In this document: positions 51,460 through 60,395 of the stretch, in pieces | Layout: the number at the start of each line of letters is the position of its first letter | Numbering within the stretch: position 1 is the stretch's first letter | Assembly (NCBI RefSeq): GCF_900105905.1 | Contig: NZ_FNSV01000005.1 | Coordinates: 6,076,001-6,140,000, forward strand | DNA length: 64,000 bases | Reading direction: 5' to 3' | Origin: Rhodococcus koreensis | GTDB taxonomy: Bacteria; Actinomycetota; Actinomycetes; Mycobacteriales; Mycobacteriaceae | Program-made: the position numbers and the translations under genes | The notes under the pieces: model-generated | Database searches by the model: none | The model's input: the letters and a program-made list of their open reading frames with translations, nothing else | What the model was told of the DNA's origin: nothing

Positions 51460-52653
51460 GTGACAGAGACAGCAAAGTTCGTGATCGTCGGTGGAGGACT
51501 CGAGGGTCTCGCCATCGCGTGGTCGCTCGCGGACCGCGGCGAGACCGACGTCCTGGTCCTCGAGCGTGACACCTTGTGCTCGGGCATGACCGGCAAGTCG
51601 TCCGGTGTGGTCCGGTGCCACTACGGGACGCCGTCGCTGGCGGCGATGTCCTGGTACGGCGTCGACATCTTCACCCGGGCCACCGAGATCTTCGGCGACG
51701 ACATGGCGTTCCGTCAGTGCGGGTACGTCGTCGGCGTCGGCGAGAACAACATCGACCCGCTCAAGGCGAACGTCGCGATGATGCAGGGCCTCGGCATCGA
51801 CGTCGACTACATCGGCCACGACAAGATGGCCGAGCTGTGGCCGGGGCTGCACCTCGACGACTTCGCCGCCTTCGCCTACGAGCCGCTCGGCGGCCGCGGC
51901 GAGGCGTACATGGCCGGCATGGCGTTCGGCGCGTCCGCCCGCAAGCTGGGCGTCACGATCCGCCAGAGCACGCCGGTGGCGTCACTGCTGCAGAATGCCG
52001 ACGGCCGCGTCTACGGCGTGACCCTGGGTAACGGCGACGAGGTGCACGCCGAGCACGTGATCCTCGCGACCGGCCCGTGGGCGCCCGAACTCGGTGCCGG
52101 AGTCGGCGTCGACATCCCGGTGAAAGCCCAACGCGCGCAACTCGTCCTGATCGACCAGGGAGTTCCGACGCCGGAGGTGCCGGTGCTGTCGGACCTCGCC
52201 GGACTGCAGTACATCTGCCGCGAACCCAACGGCGAACTTCTCGTCGGGAACAGCGACCACGCCGCGCCCGAGTACATCGACCCCGACAAGTACAGCAACC
52301 GCGCGGACGACAGCACCATCGAGAAGAACATCATGAAGCTCGGCAACCGGCTGCCGGACATGCCGGACCCGCGTATCACGTCCTCGTACGTCGGGGCGTA
52401 CGACGTCACCCCCGACTACAATCCGATCATCGGGCCCGCGCCCGTCGACGGGCTGTTCCTGGCCACCGGGTTCTCCGGTCACGGTTTCAAGATCTCACCC
52501 GCGGTCGGGCGCCTGGTCGCCGACATGCTGCTCGACGACGGCAAGACCTCCCTCCCGAACGTCGAGCCGTCCGACTTCCGCTACTCGCGCTTCGAGGAGG
52601 GCGACCTCCTCTTCAGCCTGCACCCCTACGAGGGTGCCGGCGAGATGCGCTGA
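51460..52653 (+). CDS. FAD-dependent amine/amino-acid oxidoreductase (SoxB/DadA-like)
   Basis: 397 residues starting at GTG 51460, behind GAAGGAAG. The FAD-binding motif is FVIVGGGLEGLAIAWSLADR. The rest follows the sarcosine oxidase/D-amino-acid dehydrogenase fold: KSSGVVRCHYGTPSLAAMSW, HVILATGPWAPELG, DVTPDYNPIIGPAPVDGLFL and ATGFSGHGFKISPAVGRLVA. In this operon its likely substrate is N-methylglutamate (or sarcosine), giving formaldehyde and an amino acid. It is a single subunit, unlike the four-subunit MgdABCD. Specificity is inferred. Confidence 0.82.
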   Translation: MTETAKFVIVGGGLEGLAIAWSLADRGETDVLVLERDTLCSGMTGKSSGVVRCHYGTPSLAAMSWYGVDIFTRATEIFGDDMAFRQCGYVVGVGENNIDPLKANVAMMQGLGIDVDYIGHDKMAELWPGLHLDDFAAFAYEPLGGRGEAYMAGMAFGASARKLGVTIRQSTPVASLLQNADGRVYGVTLGNGDEVHAEHVILATGPWAPELGAGVGVDIPVKAQRAQLVLIDQGVPTPEVPVLSDLAGLQYICREPNGELLVGNSDHAAPEYIDPDKYSNRADDSTIEKNIMKLGNRLPDMPDPRITSSYVGAYDVTPDYNPIIGPAPVDGLFLATGFSGHGFKISPAVGRLVADMLLDDGKTSLPNVEPSDFRYSRFEEGDLLFSLHPYEGAGEMR

Positions 52654-52698
52654 CCCACAGACCACCTCACCCGTAGACCACCAGTTCAGGAGCTCCCC

Positions 52699-54060
52699 AT
52701 GGCTGTCGACACTGCTGACGCGTTCACCGCGCAGAACATCGTGACATCCCCACCGCAGACCTTGTCCGAGGTGGCCCGGGCCACCGGAACCACCTTCATT
52801 CTCGCCCTGTTCGTCACCCTGTCCGGGAAGCCGTGCGCCAAACTCGTTCCGATCGAGGCCGTCGAGCAACTTCAGGACGACGGCGTGGGCTTCGCCGGCT
52901 ACGCGGCCGGGCACATGGGGCAGGAACCCAAGGATTCCGATCTCGTTGCTGTGCCCGATGTCTCGTCGTTCACGCCGATCCCGTTCGTGAAGCCCGGACT
53001 CGCGATCGTGCACTGCGACCCCCACGTGGAGGGCACGCCGTGGCCGTATGCGCCGCGGGTGATCCTGAAGGAGACCCTGAAGAAGGCGGCCGAACTTGGC
53101 CTGTCGGTCAACGTCGGGGCGGAGATCGAGTACTTCCTCGTCAACCGCACCGGCGACGGTCCCCTCACCACCGCGGACACCGACGACGTCAGCCGTCAGC
53201 CGTGTTACGACGCCCGCGACGTCACCCGGATGTACGACCATCTCACCGAGGTGTCGCAGGCCATGAACACGCTCGGGTGGGGCAACTACGCCAACGACCA
53301 CGAGGACGGCAACGGGCAGTTCGAGCAGAACTTCGACTACGCCGACGCGATGACCACCTCGGACCGGGTGATCACCGCCCGGTACCTGTTGTCGGTGATC
53401 GCCGAGAAGCGAGGCATGAAGGCCACATTCATGCCCAAACCGTTCTCCGACCGCACCGGGTCGGGCATGCACCTGCACCTGTCGCTGTGGAACGACGGCG
53501 GTTCGGTGTTCCCGGACGGTGACGACCCCAAGGGACTCGGACTGTCGAAGACCGCGTACGCGTTCATCGCCGGCATTCTGGAGCACGCGTGCGCTCTGCA
53601 GGGCGTGATCGCCCCGACCGTCAACTCCTACAAGCGAACCGGGGCCACCTCGACGAGCAGCGGCGCCACCTGGTCGCCGCGGTACGCCACGTACGGTGGC
53701 AACGACCGCACCCACTATCTGCGGGTGCCGGACAAGAACCGGGTGGAACTGCGCGGCGGCGACGGCTCCGCCAACCCCTACCTCGCGGCCGCCACCGCGA
53801 TCGCTGCCGGCCTGGACGGCATCGCCCGCGACCTCGACCCCGGCACCCCCGGATCCGGCGACAGCCCCAGCGACATGCTGCCGATGACGCTGCTGCACGC
53901 CATGGACGCACTGGAATCGGATCCGATCGTGACGGGCGCCCTCGACGTCGCGGGCCCCGGCGTCGCCGAGTACTTCGCGAAACTCAAGCGCGAGGAGTTC
54001 TTCGCCTGGCACAACACCGTTTCCCCCTGGGAACTCGACCACTACCTGACAGCGTTCTGA
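52699..54060 (+). CDS. Type III glutamine synthetase / gamma-glutamylmethylamide synthetase-like
   Basis: 453 residues. Glutamine-synthetase motifs: VGAEIEYFLV (metal-binding Glu), NDHEDGNGQFEQNFDYADAM, MKATFMPKPFSDRTGSGMHL (ATP loop), GAVSxx-type HLSLW, and NRVELRGGDGSANPYLAAAT. This is the GlnT/GMAS branch (about 450 residues) found with methylamine genes and not GlnA-I. It would ligate methylamine (or ammonia) to glutamate. It is followed 24 nt later by the glutaminase-like gene. Confidence 0.85.
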   Translation: MAVDTADAFTAQNIVTSPPQTLSEVARATGTTFILALFVTLSGKPCAKLVPIEAVEQLQDDGVGFAGYAAGHMGQEPKDSDLVAVPDVSSFTPIPFVKPGLAIVHCDPHVEGTPWPYAPRVILKETLKKAAELGLSVNVGAEIEYFLVNRTGDGPLTTADTDDVSRQPCYDARDVTRMYDHLTEVSQAMNTLGWGNYANDHEDGNGQFEQNFDYADAMTTSDRVITARYLLSVIAEKRGMKATFMPKPFSDRTGSGMHLHLSLWNDGGSVFPDGDDPKGLGLSKTAYAFIAGILEHACALQGVIAPTVNSYKRTGATSTSSGATWSPRYATYGGNDRTHYLRVPDKNRVELRGGDGSANPYLAAATAIAAGLDGIARDLDPGTPGSGDSPSDMLPMTLLHAMDALESDPIVTGALDVAGPGVAEYFAKLKREEFFAWHNTVSPWELDHYLTAF

Positions 54061-54084
54061 CAGACCTCCCGAAAGGAGACATCC

Positions 54085-54981
54085 ATGTGTGGAATCGTCG
54101 GACTTCACCTGCGTGAGCCGTCCCTCTACCCACAACTCGGCGCCCTGCTCACCGACATGCTCGCGCAGATGTGCGACCGCGGCCCCGATTCCGCCGGCAT
54201 GGCCATCTACGGCGACCGGACCTGGTCGCCGGAAGGGGAGTCGACGGTCTCCCTGCTCGACTGCCCCATCCCCGCAGCGGATCTCGCCGCGACGCTGTCG
54301 TCCACCCTCGACACGACGATCACCGGACTCGACCTGGACCCGACCACGATCCTGCACGGGGTCGTCGGCGCGGAGGATCTCGCCGCGGCTGTGCGCAGCG
54401 TCGTCCCCACGGCACGGGTCATCGGCTTCGGCAACGATCTCACCGTCCTCAAGGGCGTCGGGAACCCCGTCGATCTGGCGAACCGGTTCGGGCTGCCCGC
54501 CGCCACCGGCTGGCAGGGCGTCGCCCATACCCGGATGGCCACCGAATCCGCCGTCACCGCCGAGGGTTCGCACCCGTTCTCCGTCGGCCCCGACGAGTGC
54601 CTGGTGCACAACGGGTCCTTCTCGAACCACATGAGCATCAAGCACCAGCTCGAGCGCGACGGTGTCGTGTTCGACAGCGCCAACGACACCGAGGTCGGGG
54701 CGCGGTTCGTCGCCAAGCAACTCGCCGAGGGCGTCGATCTGGAGAAGGCGCTCCTGATGCTGAACGAGACGTTCGACGGCTTCTACACCCTCCTCGTCTC
54801 GACCGTCGACTCGTTCGCCGTGGTCCGCGACGCCATCTCCTGCAAGCCCGCCGTCATCGCCGAGACCGACCAGTGGGTCGCGATGGCCTCCGAATACCGC
54901 GCCCTGGCGAACCTGCCCGGCGTCGAGAACGCCCGAATCTTCGAGCCCGAACCGGAAGAGGTGTACGTATGGCACCGGTAG
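54085..54981 (+). CDS. Class II glutamine amidotransferase subunit (MgsA/GlxB-like)
   Basis: 298 residues with the N-terminal nucleophile Cys2 in MCGIVGLHL, followed by QMCDRGPDSAGMAIYG and VAHTRMATESAVTAEGSHPF, then VHNGSFSNHMSIKH. It corresponds to the amidotransferase domain of glutamate synthase as a separate polypeptide. In N-methylglutamate synthase this subunit frees methylamine from gamma-glutamylmethylamide. Its 3' end overlaps the next gene by 13 nt. Confidence 0.86.
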   Translation: MCGIVGLHLREPSLYPQLGALLTDMLAQMCDRGPDSAGMAIYGDRTWSPEGESTVSLLDCPIPAADLAATLSSTLDTTITGLDLDPTTILHGVVGAEDLAAAVRSVVPTARVIGFGNDLTVLKGVGNPVDLANRFGLPAATGWQGVAHTRMATESAVTAEGSHPFSVGPDECLVHNGSFSNHMSIKHQLERDGVVFDSANDTEVGARFVAKQLAEGVDLEKALLMLNETFDGFYTLLVSTVDSFAVVRDAISCKPAVIAETDQWVAMASEYRALANLPGVENARIFEPEPEEVYVWHR

Positions 54982-55667
54982 CCACCACCGAAGCAACTGT
55001 CCTGGACCTCGCGTCGTCGAGCACCCGGGCCGTCAACGAGCGGCTCACCTCGCCCGAGGCGCCGAGGACGGTCACCGTCACCGGCCCCCAGGGTGCGCAC
55101 GCTCTCGCCTGCGGCCTCGACTCGGACATCGACGTCACGATCGAGGGCCACGTCGGCTACTACTGCGCCGGCATGAACCAGCAGGCCACCGTGACCGTGA
55201 CCGGCAACGCCGGCGTCGGGGTCGCCGAGAACATGATGTCGGGGACGGTGCACGTCAAGGGCGACGCGTCGCAGTCCGCCGGCGCCACCGCCCACGGTGG
55301 GCTGCTCGTGATCGACGGCAATGCCGCCGCCCGCTGCGGCATCTCGATGAAGGGCGTCGACATCGTCGTCGGCGGCAACATCGGGCACATGTCCGCGTTC
55401 ATGGGTCAGGCCGGACGTCTCGTCGTCCTCGGCGACGCCGGCGAGGCCCTCGGCGACTCGCTGTACGAGGCCCGGATCTATGTGCGCGGCACCGTCGCCT
55501 CCCTCGGCGCCGACTGCATCAAGAAGGAGATGCGCGAAGAGCACCTGACGGAACTGCGGGATCTGCTGGATCAGGCCGGTTTCGACGCCGACCCGTCCGA
55601 GTTCACCCGCTACGGCTCCGCCCGCAAGCTCTACAACTTCCACGTCGACAACGCCAGCGCGTACTAG
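54969..55667 (+). CDS. GXGXG-domain subunit (MgsB/GlxC-like)
   Basis: 232 residues from ATG 54969. A beta-helical GXGXG repeat domain covers about 75-190: GHVGYYCAGMNQQATVTVTG, GNAGVGVAENMMSGTVHVKG, GGNIGHMSAFMGQAGRLVVL and GDAGEALGDSLYEARIYVRG. It is equivalent to the C-terminal domain of glutamate synthase large subunit, here a separate structural subunit. Confidence 0.87.
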   Translation: MAPVATTEATVLDLASSSTRAVNERLTSPEAPRTVTVTGPQGAHALACGLDSDIDVTIEGHVGYYCAGMNQQATVTVTGNAGVGVAENMMSGTVHVKGDASQSAGATAHGGLLVIDGNAAARCGISMKGVDIVVGGNIGHMSAFMGQAGRLVVLGDAGEALGDSLYEARIYVRGTVASLGADCIKKEMREEHLTELRDLLDQAGFDADPSEFTRYGSARKLYNFHVDNASAY

Positions 55668-55677
55668 GAGACCCGTC

Positions 55678-56994
55678 ATGAACACCCCGAACCCGGCCCT
55701 GCGCGAATCGGCGACCTTCGACCGCGGCGTCATCTCCGAGATCCAGCGGGCCGCCGAGACCGGCATCTACGACATCCGCGGCTGGGGCGCCAAGCGCAGG
55801 CTGCCCCACTTCGACGACCTCCTGTTCCTCGGGGCGTCGATGTCGCGGTACCCGCTCGAGGGGTACCGCGAAAAGTGCGACACGGACGTCGTGCTGGGTG
55901 ACCGCAACGCGAAGTTCCCGCTGCACCTCGACATCCCGATCACCATCGCCGGCATGAGCTTCGGTGCGCTGTCCGGGCAGGCGAAGGAAGCCCTCGGCCG
56001 CGGCGCCAGTGAGGTCGGCACGTCCACCACCACCGGTGACGGCGGCATGACCCCGGAGGAGCGGGGACAGTCGAAGAACCTCGTCTACCAGTACCTGCCG
56101 TCGCGGTACGGGATGAACCCTGACGACCTGCGCAAGGCGGACGCCATCGAGATCGTCCTCGGTCAGGGCGCCAAGCCGGGTGGCGGCGGAATGCTGCTGG
56201 GGCAGAAGATCACCGAACGCGTCGCCGGGATGCGCACCCTCCCCATGGGTGTCGACCAGCGGTCGGCATGCAGGCACCCCGACTGGACCGGTCCCGACGA
56301 CCTCGCCATCAAGATCATCGAACTGCGCGAGATCACCAACTGGGAGAAGCCGATCTACATCAAGGTCGGTGCCACCCGCACCTACTACGACGTGAAGCTT
56401 GCCGTGAAGGCCGGCGCCGACGTCGTCGTGGTCGACGGCATGCAGGGCGGCACCGCCGCCACCCAGGACGTGTTCATCGAGCACGTCGGCATCCCCACCC
56501 TCGCCGCGATCCCGCAGGCCGTCCAGGCGCTGCAGGAACTCGGGGTGCACCGCAAGGTCCAGCTCATCGTGTCGGGCGGCATCCGCAGCGGCGCGGACGT
56601 CGCGAAGGCCATGGCCCTCGGTGCGGACGCCGTCGCGATCGGCACCGCCGCCCTGATCGCGTTGGGAGACAACAGTCCCCGCTACGCGAAGCAGTACGAG
56701 GAACTCGGCTCCGCCGCCGGGTTCTACGACGACTTCCAGGCCGGGAAGGACCCCGCCGGGATCACCACCCAGGACCCGGAACTGTCGAAGAACCTCGACC
56801 CCGTCGAGGGCGGACGGCGGCTCGCCAACTACCTGCGGGTCCTCACCATGGAAGCGCAGACCCTGGCCCGCGCCTGCGGCAAGTCGCACCTGCGCAACCT
56901 CGAACCGGAGGACCTCGTCGCCCTCACCGTCGAGGCGTCCGCCATGGCCCGCGTGCCCCTCGCCGGAACCACCTGGATTCCGGGAGCCCTGTAG
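55678..56994 (+). CDS. FMN glutamate-synthase-type subunit (MgsC/GlxD-like)
   Basis: 438 residues started behind AGGAGACCCGTC. The FMN-binding barrel of glutamate synthase shows ITIAGMSFGALSGQAKEALG, GTSTTTGDGGMTPEERGQSK, EIVLGQGAKPGGGGMLLGQK, ADVVVVDGMQGGTAATQDVF and LIVSGGIRSGADVAKAMALG. It would join the released methylamine to 2-oxoglutarate and reduce it to N-methylglutamate. It is the last of the three synthase genes and ends 13 nt before a hairpin. Confidence 0.87.
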   Translation: MNTPNPALRESATFDRGVISEIQRAAETGIYDIRGWGAKRRLPHFDDLLFLGASMSRYPLEGYREKCDTDVVLGDRNAKFPLHLDIPITIAGMSFGALSGQAKEALGRGASEVGTSTTTGDGGMTPEERGQSKNLVYQYLPSRYGMNPDDLRKADAIEIVLGQGAKPGGGGMLLGQKITERVAGMRTLPMGVDQRSACRHPDWTGPDDLAIKIIELREITNWEKPIYIKVGATRTYYDVKLAVKAGADVVVVDGMQGGTAATQDVFIEHVGIPTLAAIPQAVQALQELGVHRKVQLIVSGGIRSGADVAKAMALGADAVAIGTAALIALGDNSPRYAKQYEELGSAAGFYDDFQAGKDPAGITTQDPELSKNLDPVEGGRRLANYLRVLTMEAQTLARACGKSHLRNLEPEDLVALTVEASAMARVPLAGTTWIPGAL

Positions 56995-57006
56995 GCGGCT
57001 CCGCCA

Positions 57007-57052
57007 CCCGTGCGCCTTTTTGGTAGCTGGAACAACCAGAAAGGCGCACGGG
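57007..57052. terminator. Hairpin after mgsC-like gene (dispersed hairpin copy 4)
   Basis: Arms CCCGTGCGCCTTTTTGG (57007-57023) and CCAGAAAGGCGCACGGG (57036-57052) pair over 17 positions with one G-U and a 12-nt loop. The sequence CACGGGCGCGAAGCGCCTAT at 57047-57066 is the exact reverse complement of 9213-9232. It lies between two co-oriented genes, unlike the other copies. Confidence 0.75.
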
Positions 57053-57090
57053 CGCGAAGCGCCTATTCCTACGAGTAGAGGACCCAATAC

Positions 57091-58320
57091 ATGACTTCGT
57101 TCGATTCGCTGTGGGCGACCATTCTCGATGTCGGTCAGCACAAGTCGACGCGCGGGTACCGCCGCTTCGCGTGGAACGACTCCGACATGACGCTGCGCGA
57201 ATGGTTCGGCGACTGCGCCCGGCAGCGGGGGATGAGCGTCGAGGAAGACCGCAACGGCAACCTGTGGGCCTGGTGGATGCCGGAGGGATGGGACGGCGAT
57301 CCACGCGACAGTTTCGTCACCGGATCGCACCTCGACTCCGTGCCTGACGGCGGCGCCTACGACGGACCCCTCGGGGTCGTGTCGGCGTTCGCGGCGATCG
57401 ACCTGGTGCGAGAACGGGGCATCGTTCCGACGCGTCCGGTGGCGGTCACGGCGTTCTCCGACGAGGAGGGTGCGCGATTCGGTGTCGCCTGCGTCGGCTC
57501 GCAACTGTCCACCGGGGCGGTGACACCCGCCCGTGCACTGGCTCTGCGAGACAACGACGGCATCAGCCTCGGCGAGGCACTGATCTCCGCCGGCCGCGAC
57601 CCACACCAACTCGGCGAGGACCCCGACCTCGTCGACCGCGTCGGCGTGTACGTGGAACTGCACGTCGAGCAGGGGCGCGCTCTGGACCTGATCGACAGCC
57701 CCATCGCCGTGGCCTCGTCGATCTGGCCGCACGGCCGGTGGCAGTTCGTGTTCTCCGGGGAGGCCAACCACGCAGGCGCCACCCGGCTCGTCGACCGCCG
57801 CGACCCGATGCTCGCGTTCGCGTCCTCGGTCCACACCGCACGGTCCGCCGCGGCGCTGCACGAGGCGGTCGCCACGTTCGGCAAGGTGCGGGTACTTCCC
57901 AACGGTGCCAATGCCATTCCGTCGGAGGTGCGGGCGTGGCTCGACGCCCGGGCCGCCGACGAGGAGACGCTGACGAAACTGGTGCAGCAGATCACCGCCG
58001 AGGCGCAGGCCTACGCGGCCGCCGACGGCATCGGTCTCGAGGTCGACGCCGAATCGGTGACACCGATCGTCGACTTCCCGCACGACATCCGGGAGCGACT
58101 GCGCCGGTCCCTCGCTCACCTAGGCGACATCCCCGTCCTCCCGACCGCGGCCGGCCACGACGCGGGGATCCTGTCGGCGAAGGTACCCACCGCGATGATG
58201 TTCGTCCGCAACCCGACCGGTGTGTCCCACTCGCCCGACGAGTTCGCCGAAGCCGACGACTGCAACCGTGGCGCGGAGGCGCTGGCGGACGTGATGGCCG
58301 ACTGGGTGACCGCCACCTGA
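57091..58320 (+). CDS. M20 family amidohydrolase (allantoate/N-carbamoyl or N-formyl amino acid type)
   Basis: 409 residues from ATG 57091. Metal and catalytic motifs: TGSHLDSVPDGGAYDGPLGV (His, Asp), TAFSDEEGARFG (Glu pair), ELHVEQGRALD (Glu) and PTAAGHDAGIL (His). This is the AllC/hydantoinase-carbamoylase branch, which acts on allantoate, N-carbamoyl or N-formyl/formimino amino acids. It follows the synthase genes after a hairpin, so it may be a separate unit. A role in salvaging a C1-substituted glutamate is possible but unproven. Confidence 0.85.
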   Translation: MTSFDSLWATILDVGQHKSTRGYRRFAWNDSDMTLREWFGDCARQRGMSVEEDRNGNLWAWWMPEGWDGDPRDSFVTGSHLDSVPDGGAYDGPLGVVSAFAAIDLVRERGIVPTRPVAVTAFSDEEGARFGVACVGSQLSTGAVTPARALALRDNDGISLGEALISAGRDPHQLGEDPDLVDRVGVYVELHVEQGRALDLIDSPIAVASSIWPHGRWQFVFSGEANHAGATRLVDRRDPMLAFASSVHTARSAAALHEAVATFGKVRVLPNGANAIPSEVRAWLDARAADEETLTKLVQQITAEAQAYAAADGIGLEVDAESVTPIVDFPHDIRERLRRSLAHLGDIPVLPTAAGHDAGILSAKVPTAMMFVRNPTGVSHSPDEFAEADDCNRGAEALADVMADWVTAT

Positions 58321-58324
58321 CCCC

Positions 58325-58370
58325 CATGTGAGTGGCAAAGCGTGCCGGGGCACTCTTTGCCACTCACGTG
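58325..58370. terminator. Bidirectional hairpin (dispersed hairpin copy 5)
   Basis: 46-nt palindrome, CATGTGAGTGGCAAAGCGTG ... CTCTTTGCCACTCACGTG with a central GG, 5 nt after the amidohydrolase stop and between convergent genes. Core nearly identical to copies 2, 3 and 6. Confidence 0.8.
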
Positions 58371-58525
58371 CGGCGCGCCCCTCGGGTCAGGACGTGCCGC
58401 ACGTGCAGCACCAGTAGGCGATTCGGAACGCTATCCGACCACGGCGGCCGGGCTGCGCCGCGGCACCCTTCCTTTGTCGGCGGTGAGCGTGGCGGGGTTT
58501 GCCACCTCTCGCATCATCCTGCTCG

Positions 58526-59380
58526 CTATCTGACAGGTGCGGGATTCGAGCCGGTCAGCAGCAGGTGGCCGGCGTCGACGGGGATGGTCACGCCTGTCAC
58601 CGACGCGGCGAGGTCGGAGTTCAGGTAGAGCGCAGTATCCGCGATGACCTGCGGCGGCATGAACGTCGTGCCCTTGAGGGCGTGGAAGTGATAGCCGCCC
58701 TCGATCATGTCGGCCTCGGTCCCGCCCTCGTGGCCGGCGAACATGTCCCAGGCGCCCTGGTGGTCGGTCATCGGTGTCTTGATCGCTCCCGGGTTGATCG
58801 AGTTGCACCGGATCCCGTACGGCGCCAGCTCGAGCGCAATGTTCTTCATCAATCCGATCACGCCGTGCTTGGCCGTGACGTAGTGCGCGTAGTTCATGCC
58901 CGGCTCCAGTCCGTTGACCGAGGACGTGATGACGATGGACCCGCTTCGGCGCTCGATCATGTGTGGTGCCACGGCCTTCGCGGACTTCCACACGCCGGTC
59001 AGGTTGACGCCCATCATCTCTTCCCAGTCGTCTTCGCTGAGCTCCCAGAACGGTGCCTGTGTCCAGATACCCGCATTGGCGATCAGGATGTCGATCTTTC
59101 CGAACGTCGAGATGGTCTGGGTGACTGCGTCGTCGAGTGAAGCCTGCGACCGCACGTCAACCTCGAACGACAGCGCCCGGCGCCCGAGGGTCTCGACCTG
59201 CGCAACCGTCTCGGCGAGGTCGGATCCGTCCGCCATCTTGTACGGCACGGTGCCCATCTGGGCGGCGATGTCGATGACCACGACGTCCGCGCCCTCGCGC
59301 GCCGAGGTTACAGCGTGCGCGCGCCCCTGGCCGCGTGCTCCACCGGTGATGAATGCGACCTTCCCGTCCAGCATTCCCAT
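58526..59380 (-). CDS. Mycofactocin-coupled SDR family oxidoreductase
   Basis: 284 residues beginning MGMLDGKVAFITGGARGQGR, where GARGQGRAHA is the hallmark of mycofactocin-coupled SDRs that do not exchange NAD freely. Other motifs: LIANAGIWTQAPFWELSEDD and the active site SSVNGLEPGMNYAHYVTAKH (Ser, YxxxK). The C-terminus ends in PVDAGHLLLTGSNPAPVR. It is 36 nt downstream of a second SDR of the same type, so they form an operon. Substrate unknown; secondary or terpene alcohols are typical. Confidence 0.9.
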   Translation of the reverse strand: MGMLDGKVAFITGGARGQGRAHAVTSAREGADVVVIDIAAQMGTVPYKMADGSDLAETVAQVETLGRRALSFEVDVRSQASLDDAVTQTISTFGKIDILIANAGIWTQAPFWELSEDDWEEMMGVNLTGVWKSAKAVAPHMIERRSGSIVITSSVNGLEPGMNYAHYVTAKHGVIGLMKNIALELAPYGIRCNSINPGAIKTPMTDHQGAWDMFAGHEGGTEADMIEGGYHFHALKGTTFMPPQVIADTALYLNSDLAASVTGVTIPVDAGHLLLTGSNPAPVR

Positions 59381-59416
59381 GATTACCTCCTGATTGATGG
59401 AACGATTTCGCTGCTG

Positions 59417-60244
59417 TCAGAGTTGTCCGCCGGCGTCGACGGTGTGCGTGGTGCCGGTGATGTACCGGCCGGCGTCACCGACCAGGTACAGCACCGCATT
59501 CGAAATGTCGATCGACTCCAGTGCGGGGACGGGAAGCGCGTTGAGCGTGAGCGCAGCTTCCTCGAAGTCGGCACGCGTGGGGTGTCCGAGATCCGGTCGG
59601 AAGAGCTGGTAGGTGGGCTCGTTGAGGATCATGTCCGTCGCCACCGTGGTGGGATGAATGGTGTTGACCCGGATGCTCTGCGGGGCGAGTTCCTGCGCGA
59701 GCACGCGCATGAACCCGATCAGGCCCGCCTTGGCGGCCGAGTAGTGCGCGGTGTTCGCGTTGGCTTTGAGGGCCGCGAGGGAACTGGTGATCACTACCGA
59801 GCCACCGCGTCCTCCGGCGATGATGTGGGGTACCGCGGCAACACAGGTCTTCCAGACGCCGGTGAGATTGACGTCGATCATCGTCGACCACGTCTGTTCG
59901 GACATTTCCAGCGTGGGCGCGGGTACCGAGATTCCGGCGTTGGCGAGCACGATGTCGAGTCGGCCGAGTTGAGCGACCCCGTCGTCGACGGCGGAAGTGA
60001 GCGCGGCGAGGTCCCGGACGTCGACTTCGGCGGTCACGATCCGGCGGCCGAGGGCCTTGACCTGGCGCGCGGTCTCGGCGAGATCGTCCGGGGTGGCCGT
60101 CGCATACGGCACGGTCTCCACCGGGCGGCAGACGTCCACCGCGATGATGTCCGCGCCTTCCCGGGCGAGGAGCAATGCGTGACTGCGGCCCTGGCCGCGT
60201 GCGGCGCCTGTGATGAATGCGACCTGATTCTCGAGTTGTCCCAT
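59417..60244 (-). CDS. Second mycofactocin-coupled SDR
   Basis: 275 residues from the ATG at 60244 (MGQLENQVAFITGAARGQGR). The GAARGQGRSHALLLAREGAD loop matches the mycofactocin-dependent class. LANAGISVPAPTLEMSEQTW and SSLAALKANANTAHYSAAKA carry the NAG and YxxxK elements. It pairs with the downstream SDR and is divergent from an MftR-like TetR regulator that probably controls both. Confidence 0.9.
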   Translation of the reverse strand: MGQLENQVAFITGAARGQGRSHALLLAREGADIIAVDVCRPVETVPYATATPDDLAETARQVKALGRRIVTAEVDVRDLAALTSAVDDGVAQLGRLDIVLANAGISVPAPTLEMSEQTWSTMIDVNLTGVWKTCVAAVPHIIAGGRGGSVVITSSLAALKANANTAHYSAAKAGLIGFMRVLAQELAPQSIRVNTIHPTTVATDMILNEPTYQLFRPDLGHPTRADFEEAALTLNALPVPALESIDISNAVLYLVGDAGRYITGTTHTVDAGGQL

Positions 60245-60395
60245 GACAGTTGACCTTCCGGCACATGCGGCGCCGATTCGAGCGGCATCGCGTCGTATCG
60301 AGCAGGTTATGTCATGCGGTGACAAAACATCGCGAATTGGGTGATTCGGTTGGGAAGTCGTCCGCCGGGCACTCGGCCTTTGAGATCATCGACGC

